From NCBI RefSeq assembly GCF_900143215.1, contig NZ_FRDM01000011.1, forward strand, positions 62,001 through 126,000: a stretch of 64,000 bases of DNA, written 5' to 3'. This DNA is from Geodermatophilus obscurus. Its GTDB lineage: Bacteria; Actinomycetota; Actinomycetes; Mycobacteriales; Geodermatophilaceae. The notes below the pieces were generated by a model. That model did no database searches and was not told the origin of the DNA. It saw nothing but the letters and a program-made list of their open reading frames with translations. Positions 18,886 to 28,560 of this stretch are shown one piece after another; position 1 is the stretch's first letter, and every line of letters begins with the position of its first letter. The position numbers were made by a program, and so were the translations under genes.

Positions 18886-20210
18886 CCCAGACCGTCTCGC
18901 GTCCCGGTGCCGGGGCGCGGAAGGCGCCCCTGCCCCTGGACGTCGAGGCGATCCGGGCGGACTTCCCGATCCTGTCCCGCACCGTGCGGGACGGGAAGCG
19001 GCTGGTCTACCTGGACTCCGGGGCCACCGCGCAGAAGCCGCTCAGCGTCCTGGACGCCGAGCGCGACTTCTACCTGACCTGCAACGCCGCACCGCACCGG
19101 GGCGCGCACCAGCTCGCCGAGGAGGCGACCGCCCGCTACGAGGCGGCCCGCGCCACCATCGGCGCCTTCATCGGCGCGCCGGCCGACGAGGTCGTCTTCA
19201 CCCGCAACAGCACCGAGGCGATCAACCTGGTCGCCTACGCGCTGTCGAACGCGGCCACCGCCAAGGAGCCGGAGTTCCGGCGGTACGCCGTCGGGCAGGG
19301 CGACGAGATCGTCGTCACCGAGATGGAGCACCACGCCAACCTGGTGCCCTGGCAGCAGCTGTGCGAGCGGACCGGCGCCACGCTGCGCTGGCTCGGGCTG
19401 ACCGACGACGGCCGGCTGGACCTCTCCGACCTCGGCACCGTGGTCAACGAGCGGACCAAGCTCGTCGCGGTCACCCAGCAGTCGAACATCCTCGGCACGA
19501 TCAACCCGCTCGAGGACATCGTCGCCCGGGCCCGGAAGGTCGGCGCCCTGCTGCTGGTCGACGGCGCGCAGTCGGTGCCGCACCAGCCGGTCGACGTGAC
19601 CACGCTCGGTGCCGACTTCCTGGTGTTCTCCGGCCACAAGATGCTGGGCCCGACGGGCGTCGGCGTCCTGTGGGGCTGCTACGAGGTGCTCGACGCGCTG
19701 CCGCCGTTCCTCACCGGCGGCTCGATGATCGAGGTCGTGCGGATGGAGGGCAGCACCTTCATGCCGCCGCCGCAGCGCTTCGAGGCCGGCGTGCCGATGA
19801 CCGCACAGGTGATCGGGCTGGCCGCGGCCGTCGAGTACCTGCAGCAGCTGGGCATGGACCGGGTGCAGGCGCACGAGGAGGCGCTGACCGGTTACGCGCT
19901 GGCGAAGCTGGCCGAGATCCCCGGCGTCACGGTGATCGGCCCGCCGGACACCGTCGCCCGCGGCGGCGCGGTCTCCTTCACCGTCGAGGGCATCCACCCG
20001 CACGACGTGGGCCAGGTGCTGGACGACCTCGGCGTCGAGGTCCGGGTCGGTCACCACTGCGCCTGGCCGGTGGTGCGCCGCTACGGCGTCCCGGCCACGA
20101 CGCGGGCCACCTTCTACGTGCACACCGGCTACGACGACATCGACGCGCTGGCCGACGCCATCCGGGAAGCCCAGCGCTTCTTCGGTGTTGCACAGGGCGA
20201 GGTGAGCTGA
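18882..20210 (+). CDS. sufS: Cysteine desulfurase SufS
   Basis: A PLP enzyme that takes sulfur from cysteine for cluster assembly. The 442-residue product carries the PLP-lysine motif FSGHKMLGPTGVGVLWG and the active-site cysteine in RVGHHCAWPV; the short loop around this cysteine is typical of SufS rather than IscS. The start overlaps sufC and the stop overlaps sufU (TGATG). Its sulfur acceptor SufU follows directly. Confidence 0.95.
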   Translation: MTQTVSRPGAGARKAPLPLDVEAIRADFPILSRTVRDGKRLVYLDSGATAQKPLSVLDAERDFYLTCNAAPHRGAHQLAEEATARYEAARATIGAFIGAPADEVVFTRNSTEAINLVAYALSNAATAKEPEFRRYAVGQGDEIVVTEMEHHANLVPWQQLCERTGATLRWLGLTDDGRLDLSDLGTVVNERTKLVAVTQQSNILGTINPLEDIVARARKVGALLLVDGAQSVPHQPVDVTTLGADFLVFSGHKMLGPTGVGVLWGCYEVLDALPPFLTGGSMIEVVRMEGSTFMPPPQRFEAGVPMTAQVIGLAAAVEYLQQLGMDRVQAHEEALTGYALAKLAEIPGVTVIGPPDTVARGGAVSFTVEGIHPHDVGQVLDDLGVEVRVGHHCAWPVVRRYGVPATTRATFYVHTGYDDIDALADAIREAQRFFGVAQGEVS

Positions 20211-20707
20211 TGCAGCTGCAGTCGATGTACCAGGAGATCATCCTGGACCACTACCGCAACCCGCACGGCCGCGGGCTGCGCGAGCCGTTCGAGGCCGAGG
20301 TGCACCACGTCAACCCGACGTGTGGTGACGAGGTCACCCTGCGGGTGCACCTGGACGGCGACACCCTCGCCGACGTCTCCTACGAGGGGATGGGTTGCTC
20401 GATCAGCCAGGCGTCGGTGTCGGCGATGTACGAGCTCGTCGTCGGCAAGTCGGTGCCCGAGGCGCTGGAGACCGGCGAGCACTTCATGACGCTGATGCAG
20501 AGCAAGGGTGACGCGTCGGTGGCCGAGAAGCTCGAGGACGAGCTGGAGGACGCCGTCGCGTTCGCCGGCGTGTCGAAGTACCCGGCGCGGATCAAGTGCG
20601 CGCTGATGAGCTGGATGGCCCTCAAGGACGCGTCCGCCCGGGCACTGGCGGCCACCGCCGCGCCGGGCACCCACCCCACCACCCCAGTTGGAGGCGACAA
20701 GGCATGA
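20210..20707 (+). CDS. sufU: Zinc-dependent sulfurtransferase SufU
   Basis: SufU accepts persulfide sulfur from SufS. The 165-residue product starts LQSMYQEIILDHYRNPHGRG, as usual, and has the three cysteines of the Zn site in NPTCGDEV, GMGCSISQAS and RIKCALMSW. The 18-residue insertion relative to IscU, characteristic of SufU, is consistent with its length. It overlaps sufS and sufT on both sides. The last 20 residues are Ala/Thr/Pro-rich. Confidence 0.94.
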   Translation: MQLQSMYQEIILDHYRNPHGRGLREPFEAEVHHVNPTCGDEVTLRVHLDGDTLADVSYEGMGCSISQASVSAMYELVVGKSVPEALETGEHFMTLMQSKGDASVAEKLEDELEDAVAFAGVSKYPARIKCALMSWMALKDASARALAATAAPGTHPTTPVGGDKA

Positions 20708-21093
20708 GCGAGACCACCGAGAACGCCACCCCCGCGACCGACGGGGCGCCGGGCGACCTCCCGGCTCACAAGTCAGCGCTGCTCGAGGACGTCGAGGAGG
20801 CGATGCGCGACGTCGTCGACCCCGAGCTCGGCGTCAACGTCGTCGACCTCGGCCTGGTCTACGGCATCGACGTCGTCGACGAGGTCGCGGTCATCGACAT
20901 GACGCTGACCTCCGCGGCCTGTCCGCTGACCGACGTCATCGAGGATCAGGCGCGCCAGGCCCTCACCGGCGGTCCCGGCCCCGGCCTGGTCGACGACATC
21001 CGGATCAACTGGGTCTGGATGCCGCCGTGGGGCCCGGACAAGATCACCGACGACGGCCGCGAGCAGCTGCGCGCCCTCGGCTTCCGCGTCTGA
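20704..21093 (+). CDS. sufT: SufT, DUF59/MIP18-type Fe-S maturation factor
   Basis: The 129-residue product is a MIP18-family (DUF59) protein with DPELGVNVVDLGLVYGI and the reactive-cysteine motif TSAACPLTDVIE. Such proteins help deliver clusters to apoproteins. It is the last gene of the suf operon; the ATG overlaps the sufU stop codon. Two palindromic elements follow the stop directly and probably terminate the operon. Confidence 0.93.
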   Translation: MSETTENATPATDGAPGDLPAHKSALLEDVEEAMRDVVDPELGVNVVDLGLVYGIDVVDEVAVIDMTLTSAACPLTDVIEDQARQALTGGPGPGLVDDIRINWVWMPPWGPDKITDDGREQLRALGFRV

Positions 21094-21095
21094 GG

Positions 21096-21203
21096 GAGGA
21101 CCCCTCCGCCCCCCACCCCTCGCACGCTCGGGGCGGGCCCCTGTAGAGGGGCCGCGTCTGCCCCCACCGTTCGCAGGCTCGCGGCGGGTCCCTGCAGGGG
21201 CCG
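21096..21203. repeat. Palindromic elements, copies 5a and 5b, after sufT
   Basis: Two adjoining copies lie between the convergent sufT and membrane-protein genes. The first has arms GACCCCTCC and GAGGGGCC around CACCCCTCGCACGCTCGGGG; the second has core CACCGTTCGCAGGCTCGCGG and ends TGCAGGGGCC. They could act as a two-way terminator. Confidence 0.65.
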
Positions 21204-21260
21204 CCATCGACACCGCGACGGCCCGCAGCCGCCTGCCGGGGGTGCGGGCCGTCGCCGTCT

Positions 21261-23054
21261 CTAGCGCATCTCGGCCAGGAGGGCGTTGAACCCGGCCACC
21301 GGGTGGCGCTCCCGCCGGGCGCCGACCGCCAGCAGCACCACCCCCACCGCGAGCGCGCCGGACACGGGCAGCGGCAGGGCCAGCACGGCCAGCCCGAGGG
21401 CCAGCGCGACTGCCGTCCAGGCGGCGATGACCAGCGGCGCGCGCACCGCCCGCCACGCCGCCACGCCCATCACCGTGGCGGCCACCAGCAGCACCAGCAC
21501 CGGCCGGGTGCTGCCCGGCGCGACCACCGCCCATCCCACCGACGGGACCGCCGCGACCAGCAACCCCGGGCCCCACGCCGGCCAGGACGGCCCGGCGGCC
21601 AGCCGCGGCCCGGCGGCCAGCAGCAGCCCCAGCGCGGCCGGCAGCGTGTAGGCCTCCACGACCGACGAGCCCGCCAGCGCGGCGGCCGTCCACGCGGCGC
21701 CCACCAGCTGGGCGGCCCCGGCCCGCCACGCGGGGGACCCCTCCGGGGCGCCGTTCCGCGGATCCGGCGTGTACCAGGCGTGCCAGCCCCAGGCACAGGT
21801 CACCAGTCCCTGCGCGGCCAGCTGGACCGCCAGTGCACCGCGGTCGCGGGCGGCCACCAGCAGCACCACCGCCAGCACCGCGCAGACCGCACCGGTGACG
21901 ACGGTGGCCCGTCGCGTCTGCGGGTCGAGCACCAGCCCGGCGCCCAACGACGCCGCGTAGAGGACGCCGAGGCAGACCGCGGCCGCCCCGGCGCCCACCA
22001 GCCCGCTCGCGACGGCGACCAGTGCGGCACCGGCCAGGCAGCCGACCGCGGCGGGCGCGGCCACGGGCCGGTCGTCGCGCCGCAGCGCCGCGACCAGCAC
22101 GCACGGCAGCGCGGTGAGCACCAGCAGGAGGACCAGCTCCAGCCACCGCGACCCGGCGACCAGCCGGCCGACGCTCAGCACGACCAGCGTGCCGCCCGCC
22201 GCGAGGGCTGCCGGGAGGAACAACCCGCGCACCCAGCCGGTGAGCAGCGCCGCGGCGGCCGAGGCGAGCAGCACCCCGGTGTAGCCGGCGAGGAGCACCG
22301 CGCCAGGTCCTGGAGCGCCCAGCGCGCCGCCGAGCGCCGCCCCCGAGACCGCACCGGCCAGGACGGGGACGGCACGCGGCGGCCCGAGCAGCGGCTCCAG
22401 GACACGGTCCAGCCGGGCGACCACCAGCTCGAGCGCGGCGGCGACCGTGAGCGCGGCCGAGGTCCAGCGGGCGCCCGCGTCGGCGGTCCACGCCGTCCCC
22501 ACGGCACCGACCACGCCGGCGATCCACCACGGCGCGGTGGTGACCAGGGCGACCCGGGCGACGAGCCGGCGGGCGCCGAGCGCCACGCCGAGCCCGACCA
22601 GCGCCACGGTCAGCATCCCGACGGTGCGGTCGTCGGCCTCCGCGCCGGCGAGGGCGCGCAGCGCGGCCAGCTGCGCGGTCAGCCAGGCGGCCAGCGGCCA
22701 GGTCGCCGGGCGGCGCAGCAGCCGGGCGAGGACGAGGAAGACGCCGCTGAGCACCAGCGGCGGGACGACGGAGCCGCGCAGCAGGGGGGCTCCCGCATCG
22801 GCGCCCAGCACGGCCAGGGCCACCGCGGCAGCGGCGAGGGTCTCCTCGGTGGCGCGCAGCCGGGCGTAGGAGCCCCAGGCCGACGCGCCCGCGGCCGCGG
22901 CGGCCAGCGCCAGCAGCAGCACCCGGGCCGACCCGCCGCCGTAGACCGCGGCCGCCGCTCCGCCGGCGCTGACGACCAGCACGGCGCCGACGACGAGCAG
23001 CAGCTGCGGCGGCCGGGCGCGGTAGGGGAGCGGTGGCACCGGCGCAGAGCCCAC
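21261..23054 (-). CDS. Large polytopic membrane protein, SCO7613 C-terminal type, without zinc ribbon
   Basis: The 597-residue product is almost entirely hydrophobic helices separated by short Arg-containing turns; roughly twenty segments can be traced. Its first 90 residues align with residues following the zinc ribbon of the upstream neighbour (shared LRATEE-LAAA motif), and both proteins end in a basic segment followed by MR. The two are therefore tandem paralogues, this one lacking the N-terminal ribbon. Function unknown; the family is found in Streptomyces and relatives. Start GTG at 23,054 with GGGAGGGGGA upstream. Confidence 0.75.
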   Translation of the reverse strand: MGSAPVPPLPYRARPPQLLLVVGAVLVVSAGGAAAAVYGGGSARVLLLALAAAAAGASAWGSYARLRATEETLAAAAVALAVLGADAGAPLLRGSVVPPLVLSGVFLVLARLLRRPATWPLAAWLTAQLAALRALAGAEADDRTVGMLTVALVGLGVALGARRLVARVALVTTAPWWIAGVVGAVGTAWTADAGARWTSAALTVAAALELVVARLDRVLEPLLGPPRAVPVLAGAVSGAALGGALGAPGPGAVLLAGYTGVLLASAAAALLTGWVRGLFLPAALAAGGTLVVLSVGRLVAGSRWLELVLLLVLTALPCVLVAALRRDDRPVAAPAAVGCLAGAALVAVASGLVGAGAAAVCLGVLYAASLGAGLVLDPQTRRATVVTGAVCAVLAVVLLVAARDRGALAVQLAAQGLVTCAWGWHAWYTPDPRNGAPEGSPAWRAGAAQLVGAAWTAAALAGSSVVEAYTLPAALGLLLAAGPRLAAGPSWPAWGPGLLVAAVPSVGWAVVAPGSTRPVLVLLVAATVMGVAAWRAVRAPLVIAAWTAVALALGLAVLALPLPVSGALAVGVVLLAVGARRERHPVAGFNALLAEMR

Positions 23055-23114
23055 GACGTCCCCCTCCCACGTCCGTGCGACCGGTCCACGGTAGGGCGGG
23101 GTACCTCCGGCCGC

Positions 23115-23198
23115 GCTCCCGACGACGCTCCCGACGACGCTCCCGACGACGCTCCCGACGACGCTCCCGACGACGCTCCCGACGACGCTCCCGACGAC
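23115..23198. repeat. Minisatellite, seven 12-bp units
   Basis: Seven perfect copies of GCTCCCGACGAC end exactly on the base next to the stop codon of the upstream membrane-protein gene (stop at 23,199-23,201). The unit length is a multiple of three, so read-through of that stop would add a repeated Val-Val-Gly-Ser peptide. Copy number is likely to vary between strains. Confidence 0.9.
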
Positions 23199-25343
23199 TC
23201 AGCGCATCTGCGCCACCCAGGCCACCGCCTCGCGGGCCTGCTGCCGTCGGCGCTCGTAGGTCGCGCCCAGCGCCAGCAGGAGCAGCCCGACGACCGCCAG
23301 CGTCAGCCACCGCGGGGCCAACGGGGCGTAGGGGGTCAGCCGGCCCAGCACGACGAAGGCCAGCGACGCGGCGCCCACCACGAACGGCGCCTGCCGGTGG
23401 GTGAGCGTGCCGACGGCGGTCAACGCGCCGGCGGCCAGCACCACGAGCACCAGCCGCGGCGCCGACGGGTCGGCCACGACGACCAGCGCCGACGGAGCCA
23501 CCGCGGTGCCCACCGCGGCGCCCTCCGCCGCCCACGACCGGGCGCCGGCCCGCAGCCGCGGCAGGGCCACGACGAGCAGCCCCACCGCGGCCGGCAGCGT
23601 GTAGACCTCCACCGTCTGCACGGCCGCGCCGCCCGCGGCCACCCAGCAGGCGGCCACCAGGTCCGCGACGGCGAGCAGCGCCACGTCGCGGCGGGCGGCG
23701 ACGAGCGCGTACGCGCCGCCCGCGGCACCGGCGATCGCGAGCTGGACGGCCACCTGCCCCCAGGCACCGGTCTCGGCGGTCGACACCGCCGTCACCAGCG
23801 TGGCCAGGGCGGCCGCGCCGGCCGCGGCCGGCTCCTCGGGCGTGCCGGCCCGGGCTGCGGCCAGGGCGAACCCGGCCGCGGCGACGAGCACGACGAGCAG
23901 ACCGGCGACGGCGGTGCCCAGCCACCCCTCTTCGCGGGCGAGCAGGACCGCGACGACCGGGCACAGCAGCGCCGCCCCCACGGCCCGCGGCCGGATCGCG
24001 ACCAAGCGGACGGCGGCCAGTGCCGCGGGCACCGTGCCGGCCAGGACCACCAGGCCGAGGACGCCGAAGCGGCCCTCCCCCGCCAGCAGCGCCGCACCGC
24101 CGGCGATCAGCAGCCCGCCGGAGGGCAGGACCGCGGCCAGCAGGGTCCGCCGCGGGGCGGCGGGCACGGCCGCGGTGACCAGCAGCAGCCCCAGCGCCGC
24201 GGCGGCGACCCGCCCGGCGAGGTCGGCCCGTGCCAGCGCGCCGGTCAACGCCACGGCGGTGCTCGCGGCAGCGGTGCCCGCGAGGACCGGGGCGCCGGGC
24301 AGCCGGCCGGCCAGCCGCGCGTCCTGGCGGAGCAGCAGCCCGACCGCGCCGGCCGCGGCGAGCAGCGCCGTCGCGGTCCACGCGTCGACCGCCGTCCCCG
24401 TCCAGGCGAGGAGCACGCCACTCCCCGCGGCGCCTACCGCCCACAGGCCGGCCAGCGACTGTGCGAGGGGCGCGAGGACCGCGCGCAGTCGCAGCAGCAC
24501 GACGACGTCGAGCAGCGCGGTGCCCAGCACCGCGGCGACCCCGGCGGACCCGGCGATCGCTTCCTCGGGGACCAGCAGCAGCGGAACGAGTTGGACGGCG
24601 AGGAGGGCGACCAGCGGCCAGGTGACGGTGCTGTGGGTCAGCCGGCCGAGGCCGAGAGCCACCGCCGCGACTCCGACGCAGGAGAACGCGGTCCACAGCC
24701 GCACCGGGACGCCGTCCAGACCCCACAGCCCCAGGGCGTGCGCCGCGCCGAGGTCGACGGCGAGCAGCGCGGCGCCGGCGGCCGCCAGCGCCTCCTCGGT
24801 GGCCCGCAACCCGCGCCGCGCCGTCCACGCCGAGACGCCGCAGGCGGTGGCGGTGACCGTCGCCATCACCGCGGACTGGAAGACCAGGCCGAGGCGGGTC
24901 CAGGCGACCGCGACGAAGGCGATGCCCGCGGCGACGACGAGCAGCGCGCCCAGCCCGAGGAGCACCTGCTGCGGGCTGACCCGGCGCGGTGGCCGGCCGA
25001 GCGGCGCAGGGACCGACAGCGGCCGCGGTGGTGCGGCGGCGAGCGGTGGCGCCGCGGGAGTCGGTGCGGGGACCCGGAGGACGGGGGTGGCGGGTGCTGC
25101 GGACGGGGCAGCGGCCGGCGGCGACGGTGGGTGCCCCGTCGTCGCCGTCCGCAGAGCGGCCAGCAGCCGGTCGCGGTCGCGCGCCAGCTCGTCGATGGTC
25201 GCGTCGATGCGAGCCACCACGCGGGCCGCCTCGCCGACGGCGGGCAGGCCGCACGACGGGCACGGCGCCGGCCTCGGCCCGGCGCTCGGCAGCCCGCACA
25301 CCGGGCACGGCGGGCTCCAGGCCGGACCGGACGTCGAGGTCAT
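23199..25343 (-). CDS. Zinc-ribbon polytopic membrane protein, SCO7613 type
   Basis: The 714-residue product opens with a double CxxC ribbon (CPVCGLP, CPSCGLP; residues 13-35), followed by a predicted helix, a Pro/Ala-rich linker to about residue 110, and then about twenty hydrophobic segments. This is the layout of the SCO7613 C-terminal-domain membrane proteins. The ribbon suggests a cytoplasmic sensing or docking head on a large membrane body; function is unknown. It diverges from the ABC-F gene and is followed by a minisatellite and a ribbonless paralogue. Confidence 0.75.
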   Translation of the reverse strand: MTSTSGPAWSPPCPVCGLPSAGPRPAPCPSCGLPAVGEAARVVARIDATIDELARDRDRLLAALRTATTGHPPSPPAAAPSAAPATPVLRVPAPTPAAPPLAAAPPRPLSVPAPLGRPPRRVSPQQVLLGLGALLVVAAGIAFVAVAWTRLGLVFQSAVMATVTATACGVSAWTARRGLRATEEALAAAGAALLAVDLGAAHALGLWGLDGVPVRLWTAFSCVGVAAVALGLGRLTHSTVTWPLVALLAVQLVPLLLVPEEAIAGSAGVAAVLGTALLDVVVLLRLRAVLAPLAQSLAGLWAVGAAGSGVLLAWTGTAVDAWTATALLAAAGAVGLLLRQDARLAGRLPGAPVLAGTAAASTAVALTGALARADLAGRVAAAALGLLLVTAAVPAAPRRTLLAAVLPSGGLLIAGGAALLAGEGRFGVLGLVVLAGTVPAALAAVRLVAIRPRAVGAALLCPVVAVLLAREEGWLGTAVAGLLVVLVAAAGFALAAARAGTPEEPAAAGAAALATLVTAVSTAETGAWGQVAVQLAIAGAAGGAYALVAARRDVALLAVADLVAACWVAAGGAAVQTVEVYTLPAAVGLLVVALPRLRAGARSWAAEGAAVGTAVAPSALVVVADPSAPRLVLVVLAAGALTAVGTLTHRQAPFVVGAASLAFVVLGRLTPYAPLAPRWLTLAVVGLLLLALGATYERRRQQAREAVAWVAQMR

Positions 25344-25456
25344 GGCCGAGATCGTGTCCCGTCGCCGGCCGCCGTGGGAGGCGGTTCGCCCGTCTGTGGA
25401 CAGCGGCTGCCGCCGACGTCACCCGGAACGCGGTCGGGAACGGGCGCCGGAGCGCC

Positions 25457-25462
25457 TATCCT
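25457..25462 (+). promoter_or_regulatory. Putative -10 box of leaderless ABC-F promoter
   Basis: TATCCT ends seven bases before the GTG start at 25,470, with no ribosome binding site between. This fits a leaderless mRNA. No clear -35 box. Confidence 0.5.
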
Positions 25463-25469
25463 GGGATCA

Positions 25470-27071
<1,602 letters not shown>

Positions 27072-27075
27072 TCAC

Positions 27076-27095
27076 TGCGGTCCTACCGGACCGCA
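27076..27095 (+). terminator. Hairpin after the ABC-F gene
   Basis: Eight-base perfect stem TGCGGTCC/GGACCGCA with loop TACC, four bases after the stop codon. No T-run follows, as is common in very GC-rich genomes. Confidence 0.6.
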
Positions 27096-27241
27096 CCGCC
27101 ACCAGGAGCCGTTCCCGGCCGCCGTGGAGCCCCGGACCCCCGTCCCTGCTCGGGGGAGCCTCCGGCCCCCCGCTCCCAGCGACCGCACCGCCACCAGGAG
27201 CCGTTCCCGGCCGCCGTGGAGCCCCGGACCCCCGTCCCTGC
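27089..27241. repeat. 61-bp direct duplication with 92-bp period
   Basis: Bases 27,089-27,149 recur exactly at 27,181-27,241 (both begin GACCGCACCGCCACCAGG). A related piece, GAGCCTCCGGCC, follows each copy. This duplication takes up part of the 409-base stretch between the ABC-F gene and the HTH gene; the rest of that stretch (27,242-27,480) shows no gene or clear signal apart from GGAGGGGAG before the HTH start. Confidence 0.85.
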
Positions 27242-27480
27242 CCGCCGCTCGATCGCAGGAGCCTCCGGCCGCTCTCGCGCTGCCTCGCGGGGCGTCTCGC
27301 GTCCGCAGCACTCGACGGCGCCGTCCCGGCTGCGCGCATCTCCTCCTTCGCGTGGCCGGTATCGCCCGTCCGGGTGATCATGAGGACGTGGGACGCCGAG
27401 GTCAGCGGGGCCCGGCGCCGACGGGACGAGCAGCCTCGGCGGGCCACGGGTCCGCGACCGGTTGCTGACGGAGGGGAGTC

Positions 27481-27708
27481 ATGGCCGACTCGAGCACCGC
27501 GGATCTCGGCAAGGGCAAGCGCATCACCGGAGGCGACCGCACGTCGCTGGCCGACGAGTTGCGCAAGCGCTACGACGGCGGCGAGAGCATCCGCTCGCTG
27601 GCGTCGTCGACCAACCGGTCGTACGGCTTCGTGCACCGGCTGCTGTCGGAGTCCGGCGCGAGCCTCCGCAGCCGCGGAGGAGCCAACCGGAACAGCAGGA
27701 AGAGTTGA
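27481..27708 (+). CDS. Small helix-turn-helix protein
   Basis: The 75-residue product has a basic N-terminus with GKGKRITGGDRTSLADELRK and a helix-turn-helix segment SIRSLASSTNRSYGFVHRLL, ending in the basic GASLRSRGGANR. Closely similar small proteins occur next to enoyl-CoA hydratase-like genes in Streptomyces and other actinobacteria; they have been annotated only as HTH-domain proteins. GGAGGGGAG precedes the ATG. The stop overlaps the next gene in TTGA. It probably binds DNA; the target is unknown. Confidence 0.85.
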   Translation: MADSSTADLGKGKRITGGDRTSLADELRKRYDGGESIRSLASSTNRSYGFVHRLLSESGASLRSRGGANRNSRKS

Positions 27709-28481
27709 GCGGAACCGACCACGGCGGGTGGGTGAGGACGGCGCGGGACGGCGCCGTCCTCACCGTCACCCTCGACCGGCCCGACCGGCTCAACGCGCAG
27801 ACCCCCGCCACCTGGGAGGCCCTGGCCGCCCTCGGCAGTTCGCTGGACGACGACGTGCGGGTGGTCGTCGTCCGTGGCGCCGGGCGCTCGTTCTCCGCGG
27901 GGCTCGACCGCAGCCTGTTCAGCGCCGACCCCGGCACCGCCGGGAGTCTCGGGGAGCTCGGCCGGCTGCCCGCCGAGGACGCCCAGGAGCGCATCCGCCG
28001 CTACCAGGCCGGCTTCCGGTGGCTGCGCTCGCCGGGCGTCGTCTCGATCGCCGCGGTGCAGGGGCACGCCATCGGCGCCGGCGCGCAGCTGGCGCTCGCC
28101 TGCGACCTGCGGGTGCTCACCGAGGACGCCGACCTGCGGCTGCCCGAGGCGACGCTGGGGCTGGTGCCCGACCTCACCGGCACCAGCACGCTGGTGGAGC
28201 TGGTGGGGTACTCCCGGGCGATGGAGCTGTGCCTCACCGGGCGCCCGGTCGGCGCGGCCGAGGCCCAGGCGATCGGGCTGGCCAACGCCGTCGTCCCCGC
28301 GGCCGGGCTCGAGGAGGCGGTGGGCGCCCTGGTCGCCGCGATCACCGCGGTACCGGTGGGAGCGAGCCGGGAGACCGCGGCGCTGGTCCGCTCCGCCGTC
28401 CGCAACGACCCGGAGAGCCAGGACGCCGCCGAGCGGGCCGCCCAGACCCGCCGGCTGGCCGAGCTGGTCGCCGGGCGCTGA
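27705..28481 (+). CDS. Enoyl-CoA hydratase/isomerase family protein
   Basis: A crotonase-fold protein of 258 residues. Seen: oxyanion-hole segments VVRGAGRSFSAGLDRS and AVQGHAIGAGAQLALACDLR, and LRLPEATLGLVPDLTGTSTL, in which an acidic residue in the usual catalytic position is present as E in LPEATLG. The TTG at 27,705 is preferred as start: it overlaps the HTH stop codon and AGGAAGAG lies just upstream; GTG at 27,732 is the alternative. By position it matches echA12 of mycobacteria. Substrate unknown. Confidence 0.85.
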   Translation: MSGTDHGGWVRTARDGAVLTVTLDRPDRLNAQTPATWEALAALGSSLDDDVRVVVVRGAGRSFSAGLDRSLFSADPGTAGSLGELGRLPAEDAQERIRRYQAGFRWLRSPGVVSIAAVQGHAIGAGAQLALACDLRVLTEDADLRLPEATLGLVPDLTGTSTLVELVGYSRAMELCLTGRPVGAAEAQAIGLANAVVPAAGLEEAVGALVAAITAVPVGASRETAALVRSAVRNDPESQDAAERAAQTRRLAELVAGR

Positions 28482-28560
28482 ACCGTCGGAGGGGACTGGC
28501 AGGCTCCCCCCGGAACAGGCCGCCCGGCAGGGGTGTTGGCCGGTCGGGAGAGGGGGTGGC

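Noticed and set aside
23115-23198. Tandem units considered as a CRISPR array
   Set aside because: Units are 12 bp with no spacers and no cas genes nearby; it is a minisatellite.
21303-25469. Long plus-strand open frame in front of the ABC-F gene
   Set aside because: It is antisense to the two membrane-protein genes and merely runs in frame into the ABC-F gene; the composition is Gly/Arg/Gln-rich without domain motifs. The real ABC-F start is at 25,470.
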